Shown piece after piece: positions 33,642 to 42,269 of a stretch of DNA of 43,410 nt; positions within the stretch are counted from its first letter, which is position 1; the number at the start of each line of letters is the position of its first letter. Origin of the DNA: Rhodopirellula sp. (GTDB taxonomy: Bacteria; Planctomycetota; Planctomycetia; Pirellulales; Pirellulaceae); contig PAAT01000012.1 of NCBI GenBank assembly GCA_002698965.1, forward strand, positions 1 through 43,410. The letters are read 5' to 3'. The position numbers were made by a program, and so were the translations under genes. Below the pieces are notes generated by a model, which saw only the letters and a list, made by a program, of their open reading frames with translations, was not told where the DNA came from and made no database searches.

Positions 33642-35744
33642 ATGAGGGAAAATCGATACGAATTTGATAATCCAATATTGGATATCATGCTCGAGGAGCT
33701 CTTAGGTGCTGCTGCGCCGCCGGATATGTCAACTGAGATCCTGTCTAAACTCAACGGCGACAAAATAGAAATGGTGTCTCCGGTCTCTATCACACCACGT
33801 CATCAAAAAAAACGAAATGCTCCCTGGGCGCCCCTGTCCTTTGCTCTATCGGCTGCCGCCTGTATTCTGGCCGTCTTCGCAATTTCCCTGAATTCGAATT
33901 CATCCCTGACTCCTATGCAAGAAGGTCGCGACTTAGTTGCTAAAGCTAATACACCTGGAATTCCTGCGGAAGCTGACGGTGTAGGAGCACTTACCCTTCA
34001 AAACCGGCAACCACCAAACGATACCTTTGAAACGGAACAACTGAAGCCAATGGCCATTATCGCAAGCGATGATCCGCCATCTGAGGAGACTTTAGCACCC
34101 AACTTAAAACCTGAGCCAAATACATGGCAACATCCGCTGGCATTTGTTTCAACGGAAACTATCAAGCCAATGTCTGAACAGGATATCCTGACCAGCATCA
34201 CCCGGGAATTATCGAAACAATGGAAGGAGCAGGGGGTCACGCCATCCGAATTTGCCTCGGACCTGAAATGGGTTCGTCGAGTCTACCTGCGATTAATTGG
34301 CCGGGTACCAACAACCAATGAACTGACTCCTTTCTTTGATGGTAATTCAGATCCTGACAAAAGAGAGACACTGGTCAACCGTCTGCTGTTCTCTTCACAA
34401 TACTCCGAAGAATATCTGCAGCATTGGACTAATCTATGGACTAACACATTGATTGGTCGTCATGGTGGAACGGGAAAAGATAAAGCCAATCGAGCAGGAT
34501 TAGCTAAATACATTTATGCTTCACTACAGGCAAACAAACCATATAACCAAATTGTCCGTGAACTTTTAGCAGCCACAGGTGACTCGGATCCGGATTCCGA
34601 TCGTTTTAACGGAGCAGTAAACTTCTTACTGGCATCGGTAAATGGTGACGACACAACATTAGCAACCGCGAGAACGACAAGCATCTTCCTCGGACAAAAA
34701 CTGCAATGTGCACAATGTCACAATCACCCATCCTCTGATATTGCCCAAAACCAATTTTGGGAAATGGATGCGTATTTCAGTCAGTTACATACCTCACCCG
34801 TCCGTAAAGATGAACAATTTGGTTTCAGTCTTTCCAACAAAGATTTCCAGGGGGTTGAAACTCCGGGAGGCGACGCGGGGAACTACTTCGAGCAATCCAA
34901 TGGTGTGGCGCGTCTAGCCTTCCCGACTTTTCTCGGACACCCCGAACCTTCTGCAAGTGGAGCTGTGGACAACTTTGACAGGCGATCACGTTTAGCTGCC
35001 CTAGTAAGTAATTCCCCTCTTCTGGAAAGAACGTTGGTCAATCGAATGTGGAGTCACTTCTTCGGATATGGTTTCACTTCTGATGTGGATGACATGGGAC
35101 CACATGTTCAGGTATCACACCCTCAATTGCTTGAATCACTTGCCAATCAAACGCGAGCTAACGAATATAATCTAAAATCAGTACTTAAATGGCTCGCCCT
35201 TTCAGATCCGTTCTTGCGATCAAGCATATACTCTCCATCTAACGGAATTGACAGTCCTGAATTAGGTGATCAACCATTGTTTAGTCGTTATTACTCACGT
35301 CAGTTAGAACCTGAGGAGGTATACCAGTCTTTGTTGGCATTGAGTGGTACACTTCGCACGCCGGATTCCTTCGGCCAACAACAGTTAGCTCAACGTAGTT
35401 GGTTAGGTCAATTCACTCGGCAAAGGGAAACGGACGAAGCCGGGGAGATCAGTTCATTTAAGGGAGATATTCAACAATCTCTGATCTTGATGAACGGCGA
35501 ATTGATGAAAAAAGCAACAAAGCTGGAAAGCCACACGGTACTGGGTAAGATTGTGGCAAGTGCCAACCTAACTCAGGTCAAAGTACAGCAACTTTTCATG
35601 GCCGCTTTAGCTCGTCATCCATCCAAAGAAGAACTGACAAAGATCAAGCAGCTTTCCTTGCAGGCTCAGGCCGATGAACAACAGTTCCTACAGGATATCT
35701 GGTGGGCCCTGCTTAATAGTAGTGAATTCATTTTGGACCACTAG
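33642..35744 (+). CDS. Membrane-anchored DUF1549/DUF1553 protein with anti-sigma-like cytoplasmic tail
   Basis: A 700-residue fusion. Residues 1-60 are a soluble N-tail with a helical segment (LDIMLEELLGAAAPPDMSTE, residues 13-32) like the sigma-binding tails of planctomycete anti-sigma factors; no zinc motif. A single transmembrane helix (about 63-83) leads to a Pro-rich linker (85-175). Beyond it lie DUF1549 (about 180-390, with CAQCH at 356-360) and DUF1553 (about 440-700). The exported part parallels the secreted protein at 29947: NGAVNF, QCHNHP and the ending LQDIWWALLNSSEFILDH versus LQDIWWAVLNSNEFILNH. I infer an anti-sigma factor sensing something through the DUF1549/1553 module. No DUF1501 gene follows it. 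Confidence 0.82.
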   Translation: MRENRYEFDNPILDIMLEELLGAAAPPDMSTEILSKLNGDKIEMVSPVSITPRHQKKRNAPWAPLSFALSAAACILAVFAISLNSNSSLTPMQEGRDLVAKANTPGIPAEADGVGALTLQNRQPPNDTFETEQLKPMAIIASDDPPSEETLAPNLKPEPNTWQHPLAFVSTETIKPMSEQDILTSITRELSKQWKEQGVTPSEFASDLKWVRRVYLRLIGRVPTTNELTPFFDGNSDPDKRETLVNRLLFSSQYSEEYLQHWTNLWTNTLIGRHGGTGKDKANRAGLAKYIYASLQANKPYNQIVRELLAATGDSDPDSDRFNGAVNFLLASVNGDDTTLATARTTSIFLGQKLQCAQCHNHPSSDIAQNQFWEMDAYFSQLHTSPVRKDEQFGFSLSNKDFQGVETPGGDAGNYFEQSNGVARLAFPTFLGHPEPSASGAVDNFDRRSRLAALVSNSPLLERTLVNRMWSHFFGYGFTSDVDDMGPHVQVSHPQLLESLANQTRANEYNLKSVLKWLALSDPFLRSSIYSPSNGIDSPELGDQPLFSRYYSRQLEPEEVYQSLLALSGTLRTPDSFGQQQLAQRSWLGQFTRQRETDEAGEISSFKGDIQQSLILMNGELMKKATKLESHTVLGKIVASANLTQVKVQQLFMAALARHPSKEELTKIKQLSLQAQADEQQFLQDIWWALLNSSEFILDH

Positions 35745-35857
35745 TATTTCTTTAACGATCTGGACCAACGCAATTTCAATTGTCTGGGATTAATCAGGCA
35801 GTCTTCCTAAAAGCCTCGTTGACTGCAATTCAGTAGCGTTCCATACTGTCGGTTCCT

Positions 35858-35870
35858 AGAACGTTGTTCT
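35858..35870. promoter_or_regulatory. Palindrome in the MATE gene promoter region
   Basis: AGAAC (35858-35862), GTT, GTTCT (35866-35870): a perfect inverted repeat. A TATAAA sequence at 35876-35881 is a fair -10, so the palindrome would lie in the spacer upstream of it, as an operator does. It resembles a Gram-positive LexA-type half-site but has a 3-nt spacer. Confidence 0.4.
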
Positions 35871-35917
35871 TAGATTATAAAAATTCATCGAGATACTTCA
35901 TTGCGGAGCGAACCGTC

Positions 35918-37318
35918 GTGGACGCCGCAGCACAAATTGTAAATTCAAAAACGAATTTGCAGCCTATGCTGCGCTTGGCACTTCCCGTTGCAATCGAACA
36001 ACTGATGATCATGCTGGTCACCTGGACGGATCATTATCTAACGGCTCAGTATCTAGAGACGCATCACTTAGCCGCTATTAATCTAATGGCCTACGTACTC
36101 TGGGTTCTACCATCGATTTTCGGAGCGATTGGTGTGGGAGCCACTGCGTTAGTCTCACGATTCTTCGGTGCAGGGGAATATGAAAAAGCTAAGCTGGTTA
36201 CTAATCAGGCAATCACCATCGCCCTCATGTTACTAACAGTGATCACAACAATTGCGTGGATTTATCCTCGTGAGCTGATCGACATTATGCAACTGCCACC
36301 TGAAGCCAGCGACGCGGGAGCTCAGTACTTTAGAATCATCATCCCTGTTTTCCCGTTTGCCATCATGCATATGATTGGTAACGCCTGCCTGCGGGGAGCT
36401 GGGGATATTATGAGTGGCTTTATCACGATGGCGATCGTAAATATTGTGAACGTCGTTTGTAGCCTTTGTCTGGTAACCGGTTGGGGCCCGTTTCCTGAAA
36501 TGGGTTGGGAAGGTATCGCCATCGGCACAGCCATTGGTTATGCCATTGGCGGGTCGATCATTATGAGTTATCTAATTCGCGGACGATATCATCTAAAGCT
36601 TCAATTGGACAAAATGAAGCCAAAACTGGCGATAATCTCACGGCTTTTGACAATCGGAATCCCTGGTGGTATCGATATGCTGATGGTAGTCTCTTTTCAA
36701 ATGTGGTTTCTATCGATTGTCAATTCCATGGGAAACATCGCCGCAGCAGCGCATGGTACGGCTATACGAATCGAGGCCTTAGCCTACCTACCTGGGCATG
36801 CCTTTGGAGTGGCGGCAACGACGATGGTTGGTCAGTTCCTGGGTGCAGGTGTCCCCGCGCGTGCTAGCAAATCAACTTGGCTGGCCTGTTTGTGGGGAGG
36901 GAGTGTCATGACGCTTGCCGGGCTCATATTCTTCTTTGGTGCCGATGCCATTACCAGTCTCTTTGCAGGTGAGAAGACAGCAGAAGCAGTGGGGATGGCT
37001 GCGCCGTTGATTAGAATCGTCTCTCTTAGTATGCCATCACTGGCAATTGTGATCATCATGACCGGTGCTTTGCGCGGGGCAGGAGACACCATCTTTCCTC
37101 TAATTTTCTCCTTTATCGGGCTACTGTTCATCCGCATTCCACTGGCTTATTACCTCTGCTGGGACCAAATCGCGATCCCATTTACCGATATTGTAATTAC
37201 CGGTCGCAATTTGGGTGTGGAAGGGGCCTGGTACGCCATGGTCACAGATATTGTGTTACGAAGCTTACTGATACTCGGAAGATTCCAGCACGGAGGCTGG
37301 AAGGAGATCAAAGTCTAA
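35918..37318 (+). CDS. MATE family efflux transporter
   Basis: A 466-residue protein with about twelve transmembrane segments in two MatE halves. The first half has MLRLALPVAIEQLMIMLVTW and GATALVSRFFGAG; the second has LLTIGIPGGIDMLMV and GVAATTMVGQFLGAG. Such carriers export drugs or metabolites using a proton or sodium gradient. I prefer the GTG at 35918, because GGAG (35905-35908) lies 9 nt before it and a TTG at 35864 would place the start inside the palindrome and promoter. Its stop codon overlaps by two bases the stop of the convergent kinase gene. Confidence 0.88.
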   Translation: MDAAAQIVNSKTNLQPMLRLALPVAIEQLMIMLVTWTDHYLTAQYLETHHLAAINLMAYVLWVLPSIFGAIGVGATALVSRFFGAGEYEKAKLVTNQAITIALMLLTVITTIAWIYPRELIDIMQLPPEASDAGAQYFRIIIPVFPFAIMHMIGNACLRGAGDIMSGFITMAIVNIVNVVCSLCLVTGWGPFPEMGWEGIAIGTAIGYAIGGSIIMSYLIRGRYHLKLQLDKMKPKLAIISRLLTIGIPGGIDMLMVVSFQMWFLSIVNSMGNIAAAAHGTAIRIEALAYLPGHAFGVAATTMVGQFLGAGVPARASKSTWLACLWGGSVMTLAGLIFFFGADAITSLFAGEKTAEAVGMAAPLIRIVSLSMPSLAIVIIMTGALRGAGDTIFPLIFSFIGLLFIRIPLAYYLCWDQIAIPFTDIVITGRNLGVEGAWYAMVTDIVLRSLLILGRFQHGGWKEIKV

Positions 37319-38835
37319 GCTTCCTGTTCAGCAGCTTCCAATGCTTCCTTGCGGCTAATGAGTTTCACCAAAGCTTCTCGAAGCTGACGCACTTTAATGG
37401 GCATTTGAAGTAAGCCGTGCAAATTACTAAGCTTCGCTCGGCTAGCCAAAGACGTTTGATTTTTCTCCACAACAATGACCGCAGGCACCGACTCAGTTCG
37501 ATAATCTTCTGCCAACTGATTAAAGGCCAACAATGCCTCTTCACCTAATTCTCCTGTGCAGAAAATCACGCTATCAAATTCACCAAAACCTTCTTGGAGG
37601 CGTTGAATGCCTCTGTCAGCATTAGAAACGATTAACACCCTGTAACCTCGTTTTCCCAACTGAGCTCTTAGGAGTTCCTGCATTTTTTGGCGCGAATCGA
37701 CAAGGAGAACGGTTTTTCCTTCACCTTCCTGTTGGATCACGCCTCGTTTGGCCGGGGCAGCGGCTTCCTCTTCTCCATCCTTGTTCTTGGTGATGGTTCG
37801 CCTTTGAAGCAGAACACCGTCAGCTTCCTCTACTTTCTCAAGATCAGCCATCAACATTTCGTAATTTGGATACCGGCGTTCGGGATCAAATACAGTAGCT
37901 TTGTTCACAATCGCAATGACTTGAGGAGGTAAACCACTCACATATTTACCAATCTGAGGTATGTCACGATACCTACCTATATTTAACCGTTGGATTCTGT
38001 CACGGGTTTCAGCAAGCGGTGGATATCCGGCCAGCAAGTGGTAGAACATGCAGCCCACAAAGAAAATATCGCTGCGCACATCGTTGCGCGGAACCTGCGT
38101 CGCTCTCTCCAAACCGGCATAATCAATAGAACGCGGAGTAGCTCCCTGCTCTTTCTTCTTCTTATCATCAGTACTGACGATCGTAGCCAAACCAAAGTCG
38201 GCTAACTTAGCCTGTCCTTTACTTGTCACTAAAACGTTGGAGAGTTTCAAGTCTCGGTGGGTAATCCCTTCGTTATAGGCATACTGTAACCCATTACAGA
38301 TCCCCCGGATCAACTTCATCGTTTCGCCAAGTTCCATGTGTTTTCGTAGTTTTACGAAGTCACGTAAATTTTGTCCCTCAATGAAGTCCATGGACATATA
38401 ATATCGCCCCTTGTACGAATCCACCTCATGGACGGGGATAATATTGGGGTGGCGTAGAGGCATTACCATACGGGCTTCACGCATGAACTGCTCAGTTACT
38501 TCCAAATCATCACCATACCGATGACGTAATACCTTCACAGCACGAACTCGTCCTGACTTGGTATCAACACATCGGTAAACGCGAGCAAAGGTTCCAGCAC
38601 CAACCAGATAAAGCACTTTGTAGTTACCGTAAAAGTAGCCGTCACGGTGCCCTTTCGTTAATCGGTCTAATTGCCAGTTAGTCACCAGCTCTTTACGAGT
38701 CAGCACACTGATATAAGCTTCCAGACTAGCATTGACCCCTCCTGCTTCACTCAGGGAATTCTCTGCTTCCTGAGGCATGAGCACGCCCGTTTCTACACAG
38801 AAACGTGACAGTTTTTCGGAGGTAATATCAGACAT
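37315..38835 (-). CDS. Ser/Thr protein kinase fused to a degenerate receiver domain
   Basis: A 506-residue cytoplasmic protein, with no transmembrane segment. The kinase domain spans about 72-335: Gly-loop GAGTFARVY (79-87), Lys101 in AVKVLR, catalytic loop HRDLKLSN (193-200) and DFG (213-215), so all catalytic residues are present. An APE-like position reads YAGLERA. Residues 374-493 form a response-regulator receiver fold (TVLLVDSRQKM, YRVLIVSN, FDSVIFCTGELG, LQMPIKVRQLREAL). Its phosphoacceptor Asp is replaced: Cys426 lies where Asp is expected, and only one acidic pocket residue (Asp380) remains, although Lys481 is kept. The receiver is therefore probably a protein-protein or ligand module. 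Confidence 0.9.
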   Translation of the reverse strand: MSDITSEKLSRFCVETGVLMPQEAENSLSEAGGVNASLEAYISVLTRKELVTNWQLDRLTKGHRDGYFYGNYKVLYLVGAGTFARVYRCVDTKSGRVRAVKVLRHRYGDDLEVTEQFMREARMVMPLRHPNIIPVHEVDSYKGRYYMSMDFIEGQNLRDFVKLRKHMELGETMKLIRGICNGLQYAYNEGITHRDLKLSNVLVTSKGQAKLADFGLATIVSTDDKKKKEQGATPRSIDYAGLERATQVPRNDVRSDIFFVGCMFYHLLAGYPPLAETRDRIQRLNIGRYRDIPQIGKYVSGLPPQVIAIVNKATVFDPERRYPNYEMLMADLEKVEEADGVLLQRRTITKNKDGEEEAAAPAKRGVIQQEGEGKTVLLVDSRQKMQELLRAQLGKRGYRVLIVSNADRGIQRLQEGFGEFDSVIFCTGELGEEALLAFNQLAEDYRTESVPAVIVVEKNQTSLASRAKLSNLHGLLQMPIKVRQLREALVKLISRKEALEAAEQEA

Positions 38836-38861
38836 GCGGATCTCTGCTTACAGCAATATTA

Positions 38862-38890
38862 TTTGTTCTATGATTATGACATAGAACGAA
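38862..38890. promoter_or_regulatory. Inverted repeat upstream of the kinase gene
   Basis: GTTCTATG (38865-38872) and CATAGAAC (38880-38887) pair perfectly around a 7-nt loop, extended by a T-G wobble and two T-A pairs. It lies 30 nt upstream of the kinase start (minus strand). It may be an operator; the half-site GTTCT also occurs in the MATE palindrome. Confidence 0.5.
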
Positions 38891-38972
38891 GACAACTCTG
38901 TAATTATCTGCGTTTTTTAAGATGAGGCCAGCAGGTTATTTATACATATCAACAAGTATTGATCGGAGTCAG

Positions 38973-39245
38973 CTACTGTTTAGCCAATTCGTCACGTTCT
39001 CTGCGAGTTGCTTCTAAATCGAGCAGGACATATTGGAGGTCCATGCGCAATTGATCCAGTGTTTCACGCAGTTCGTTGATGATCCAACGTCGTCCTTCTG
39101 CCTGAATCTTCAGGGCGGCAACGATGGAAGAAAGTTTCTCGCCATTTTCTCCGGCAACTTCATCTGCCAGCTCTTCTAAACGCCCAATAAGCGCATTGGG
39201 AGATTCGATCTTCAATAAGGCTTCAAAATCAGGGATATCTTTCAT
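38973..39245 (-). CDS. Small coiled-coil protein of unknown function
   Basis: A 90-residue acidic protein, mostly helical, with heptad-like Leu/Ile spacing. It ends in a coil, LRMDLQYVLLDLEATRRERDE (written here in part as LQYVLLDLEATRRERDE). No signal peptide or membrane segment. The 'LDLEATRRER' ending looks conserved rather than random. It is transcribed in the same direction as the kinase gene, 137 nt upstream of it; a role in the same complex is possible but unproven. Confidence 0.65.
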   Translation of the reverse strand: MKDIPDFEALLKIESPNALIGRLEELADEVAGENGEKLSSIVAALKIQAEGRRWIINELRETLDQLRMDLQYVLLDLEATRRERDELAKQ

Positions 39246-39306
39246 CTCAAGCTTCTAACTAAGCTCTGCTCCATAACCTGTAACAACCATGGACACTTCT
39301 AAATAA

Positions 39307-39320
39307 GTGGTTTCAACCAC
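39307..39320. promoter_or_regulatory. 14-bp palindrome in a divergent promoter region
   Basis: GTGGTT (39307-39312), TC, AACCAC (39315-39320) is a perfect inverted repeat between the divergent coiled-coil and secreted-protein genes. It is 12/14 identical to GTGGTTTTCACCAC at 25226-25239 in the ketosynthase leader. Confidence 0.4.
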
Positions 39321-39462
39321 CTTTAAGGCCATTGATTGATCTGGATGGAAATTCCAATCGTTCCTAAAATCTGTGTTTAATAAATCGCAGGGAAGCGGCA
39401 AAAACTATTGTCAAAATCAAATAGTTTTTAAGAATCTGACCATTAACTCGGAAAGGCGTGAA

Positions 39463-42216
39463 ATGAGGCACGCTAAAAGAGTCAAGAGATACTCTGAGCG
39501 ACCATTTAGTGTCGGTTGGTGGCTCTGTATTGTCATTCTCTTCTTCACCTATTCAATTAGCCTATTCGGTCAGGTTCAGGACTCTTTTGAATCCGCTGAG
39601 GTCGCGTGGCATCGCGTCGATTCCGACGGGCAAGTGATCACCACTGCCCACCGTCACGACCAGCAAATTGTTCATCACGGCAGGCAAAGTGAATATCTAG
39701 AACTTATTGCCGGACAAAGTACTCACATTCACTATGCTTATAACACTCCTCAGGTTCGACTTATTGACGAATTGAATCCCTATGTTTGGGTGCGGGCTAA
39801 TCGCAATCACGTGCAAATCATTGGAACGGTCGTCCTTCCTCGTACGCTTGATCCACAAACAAAAAAACCCCTCCAGGTTCAGGTCTACGGCGATGCCTAT
39901 ACGATGGCAGGTAGCTGGCAAAAGTTAACCATCCCTAAAATCTACTCCCAACTAAAAAGCAAAGTCCCTAGTCTCCGGAGCCAGCATGGTCCCGATGTAA
40001 GTGCCGGACAGGCATATATCACCAATGTAATGCTCAATGTCTACAGTGCCCCTGGAAAACTACAGCTCTGGATAGACGAATTTGAGATGCAAAATCCAAG
40101 CGTGACCGGTAACGATGTCGCTCCAGCAAATTACCAACAAAACCGTTCCCCGGATTTGGTGGGCTCGAGTGAAAACGCAAATCAAATCTCGATTCAAGAG
40201 TCCGTCTTGCTGGTCAATGGCTTCCCCTACATGCCGAAAGTAGTCGAGCATAATGGTGAGCCACTTGAGTTTTTACAGTCCTTGGGATTCAACACTATTG
40301 CACTCAAACAATTCCCAACCACTCAACAACTTGAAACCGCGCGACGACTTGGTTTAAAGCTTATTGCTCCGCCCAATCTCAGCACGGAATTAACCGCCAC
40401 GACAAACTTAAGTCCAATTCTATGCTGGAATCTTGGAGATCACATCCAAAGCACCGACCTGTCCAGTATTAAAAACCAGACCAGTCATCTCAACCAAAAA
40501 CCCAGTCAGTATCAACGTCCCACGATCGGAACGATTCAAAGTGGATTTCAGGATATCAGTCGGTATACAGAGATTTGCCAATTAACTTGGCAACCTTTTT
40601 TTAGTGGGCTTAGTATCGAGCACTCCACCCAACAACTATTACAAGCCATTGGAGAATTAAGGCGTGGTAGGAATATTTGGGTGAAGGTACCAAGCCAAAT
40701 TCCGGAAGTGGTCTTACACCAACAACATGCCTTAGTCAGTTCTCAGACTGAACGGCTAACGCAAAAACGCCTGTCGACCATCATCAGTTACGATCAACTC
40801 TCGATGGCAGTTAATCGTGCTCTTGCAACTGGCGCTCGGGGAATTCAAATTCAATCACTCTCTCGTCTCGATCAAACCGACGAAGACACACTTCAGCGAC
40901 GCAGAATTCTAGAACGCATTAATAATGAATTGGATACCATTGGGCCATGGATTGCCGGTGGCACAACGACCGGTCAAGTTAAAGTAAATCGAAGCGACAT
41001 CACGGTATATATGACTCAGACCACACGCGCACGATTGTTATGGATCTTTAGTAATGATGACTATCAGCAAATCGTTAGCAGTCCGACTAAATATCGGGAA
41101 ATCGAATTTAAGGTCTCCGGTGTGCCGGTCACTTATCGTCCGTACCAGATCAACTACAGCGGGATCAAACGACTTCGAGGTTCGCGAGAAGCTTCGAATA
41201 TGGTAAGCCTGACTAAAGAATCCAATGTTACACGAATCGTATTAACCGCCGATCCTTTGGTAAGAGATTTCATACAACGACAAATATATCAACACCGTAC
41301 TCGTACACTTCAACTCACCTATGACCTTCTTCAGCAAGAACTCGTGAGGCTTGAACCGCTCACCCAAATCCATCCTCTTAAAGCCAAAACAAAGCAGAGC
41401 ATCATGCTTCCTTATACTCAGGCCCAATCCAGCCTACAAAAAGCACGAAAGCATGTCTCAACAAATGAATGGGACGTGGCCTATCAATTGCTTTCACAGA
41501 CAGAAGATCTGCTAAGACAAACTCGGCGCACAGCCTGGAATCAGACTCAGGGGACACAAACACAACCAACTGGGAATCCTCTGACTTTGGGAGTAACGAG
41601 TTTGCCCGAGTACTTTGTAACTGAAAGACAGCTGAGAAGTTCCAACTGGTCTGCTAATCAGTTAAAAGCGGGTGGTATGGAAAATCTCAAACAGGTACAA
41701 GCCGCTGGCTGGCAACATCATCGTCATCCCCATCACGTGGTACAGTCTTTAGTTGAACTTACGCCACACTTTCCACGCGAAGGAACATCAAGCCTGCGAC
41801 TACAAGCCTGGACCACCCAGAACTCGATAACACCATCATTTTTAGAAGCTCCCGTTTGGATAACGTCAGGCAAAATTCCCGTACAACGCGGTGAGGTTCT
41901 ACACATTCGTGGCTGGGTCAACATTACAGAGCCACTCCAACACCACGGAGATGGATTGGTTGTCTATGATTCAATCGGAGGAATCGGAATGGCTGACCGT
42001 TTCCACCATACCACAGGTTGGCAACCGTTCTCGTTGATACGAGTAGCACCCGCTAACGGTTCGGTGCAGCTAACTTTTGCGCTGATGGGACTGGGGGAAG
42101 TCTCGATAGATAACGTCACCATCCAAAAGCAAATTCCGCACTTAACTAATACTTCACCGATACCATTAACACCCGCAAGTAATTCGTTTCCAACGACGAT
42201 TCCTGGATCACCATAA
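39463..42216 (+). CDS. Large secreted multidomain protein, carbohydrate-related
   Basis: About 917 residues from the ATG at 39463; GAAAGG lies 6 nt before it. A signal anchor (about 15-36, SVGWWLCIVILFFTYSISLFG) precedes a beta-sandwich-like domain (about 40-215). A TIM-barrel-like region with VNGFPYMPKVVEHNGEPLEFLQ and LETARRLGLKLIAPP (about 250-530) recalls glycoside hydrolases of the GH2/GH5/GH42 type. I see no clear pair of catalytic acids, so it may be inactive or a binder. A helical region (about 620-690) and a C-terminal carbohydrate-binding-like sandwich (about 745-890, ELTPHFPREGTSSLRLQAW) follow. The family is unnamed. It is upstream of a membrane-anchored unknown and a glycerate kinase. 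Confidence 0.75.
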   Translation: MRHAKRVKRYSERPFSVGWWLCIVILFFTYSISLFGQVQDSFESAEVAWHRVDSDGQVITTAHRHDQQIVHHGRQSEYLELIAGQSTHIHYAYNTPQVRLIDELNPYVWVRANRNHVQIIGTVVLPRTLDPQTKKPLQVQVYGDAYTMAGSWQKLTIPKIYSQLKSKVPSLRSQHGPDVSAGQAYITNVMLNVYSAPGKLQLWIDEFEMQNPSVTGNDVAPANYQQNRSPDLVGSSENANQISIQESVLLVNGFPYMPKVVEHNGEPLEFLQSLGFNTIALKQFPTTQQLETARRLGLKLIAPPNLSTELTATTNLSPILCWNLGDHIQSTDLSSIKNQTSHLNQKPSQYQRPTIGTIQSGFQDISRYTEICQLTWQPFFSGLSIEHSTQQLLQAIGELRRGRNIWVKVPSQIPEVVLHQQHALVSSQTERLTQKRLSTIISYDQLSMAVNRALATGARGIQIQSLSRLDQTDEDTLQRRRILERINNELDTIGPWIAGGTTTGQVKVNRSDITVYMTQTTRARLLWIFSNDDYQQIVSSPTKYREIEFKVSGVPVTYRPYQINYSGIKRLRGSREASNMVSLTKESNVTRIVLTADPLVRDFIQRQIYQHRTRTLQLTYDLLQQELVRLEPLTQIHPLKAKTKQSIMLPYTQAQSSLQKARKHVSTNEWDVAYQLLSQTEDLLRQTRRTAWNQTQGTQTQPTGNPLTLGVTSLPEYFVTERQLRSSNWSANQLKAGGMENLKQVQAAGWQHHRHPHHVVQSLVELTPHFPREGTSSLRLQAWTTQNSITPSFLEAPVWITSGKIPVQRGEVLHIRGWVNITEPLQHHGDGLVVYDSIGGIGMADRFHHTTGWQPFSLIRVAPANGSVQLTFALMGLGEVSIDNVTIQKQIPHLTNTSPIPLTPASNSFPTTIPGSP

Positions 42217-42269
42217 ACCGCGAAACCTCCACTTCTAAGTCCGTTTTCAATCGGCCATACGATCGAAGG

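Noticed and set aside
35858..35870. LexA/SOS box before the MATE gene
   Set aside because: The half-sites GAAC and GTTC match a Gram-positive-type box, but the spacer is 3 nt instead of 4 and no DNA-repair gene is nearby, so I call it only a palindrome.
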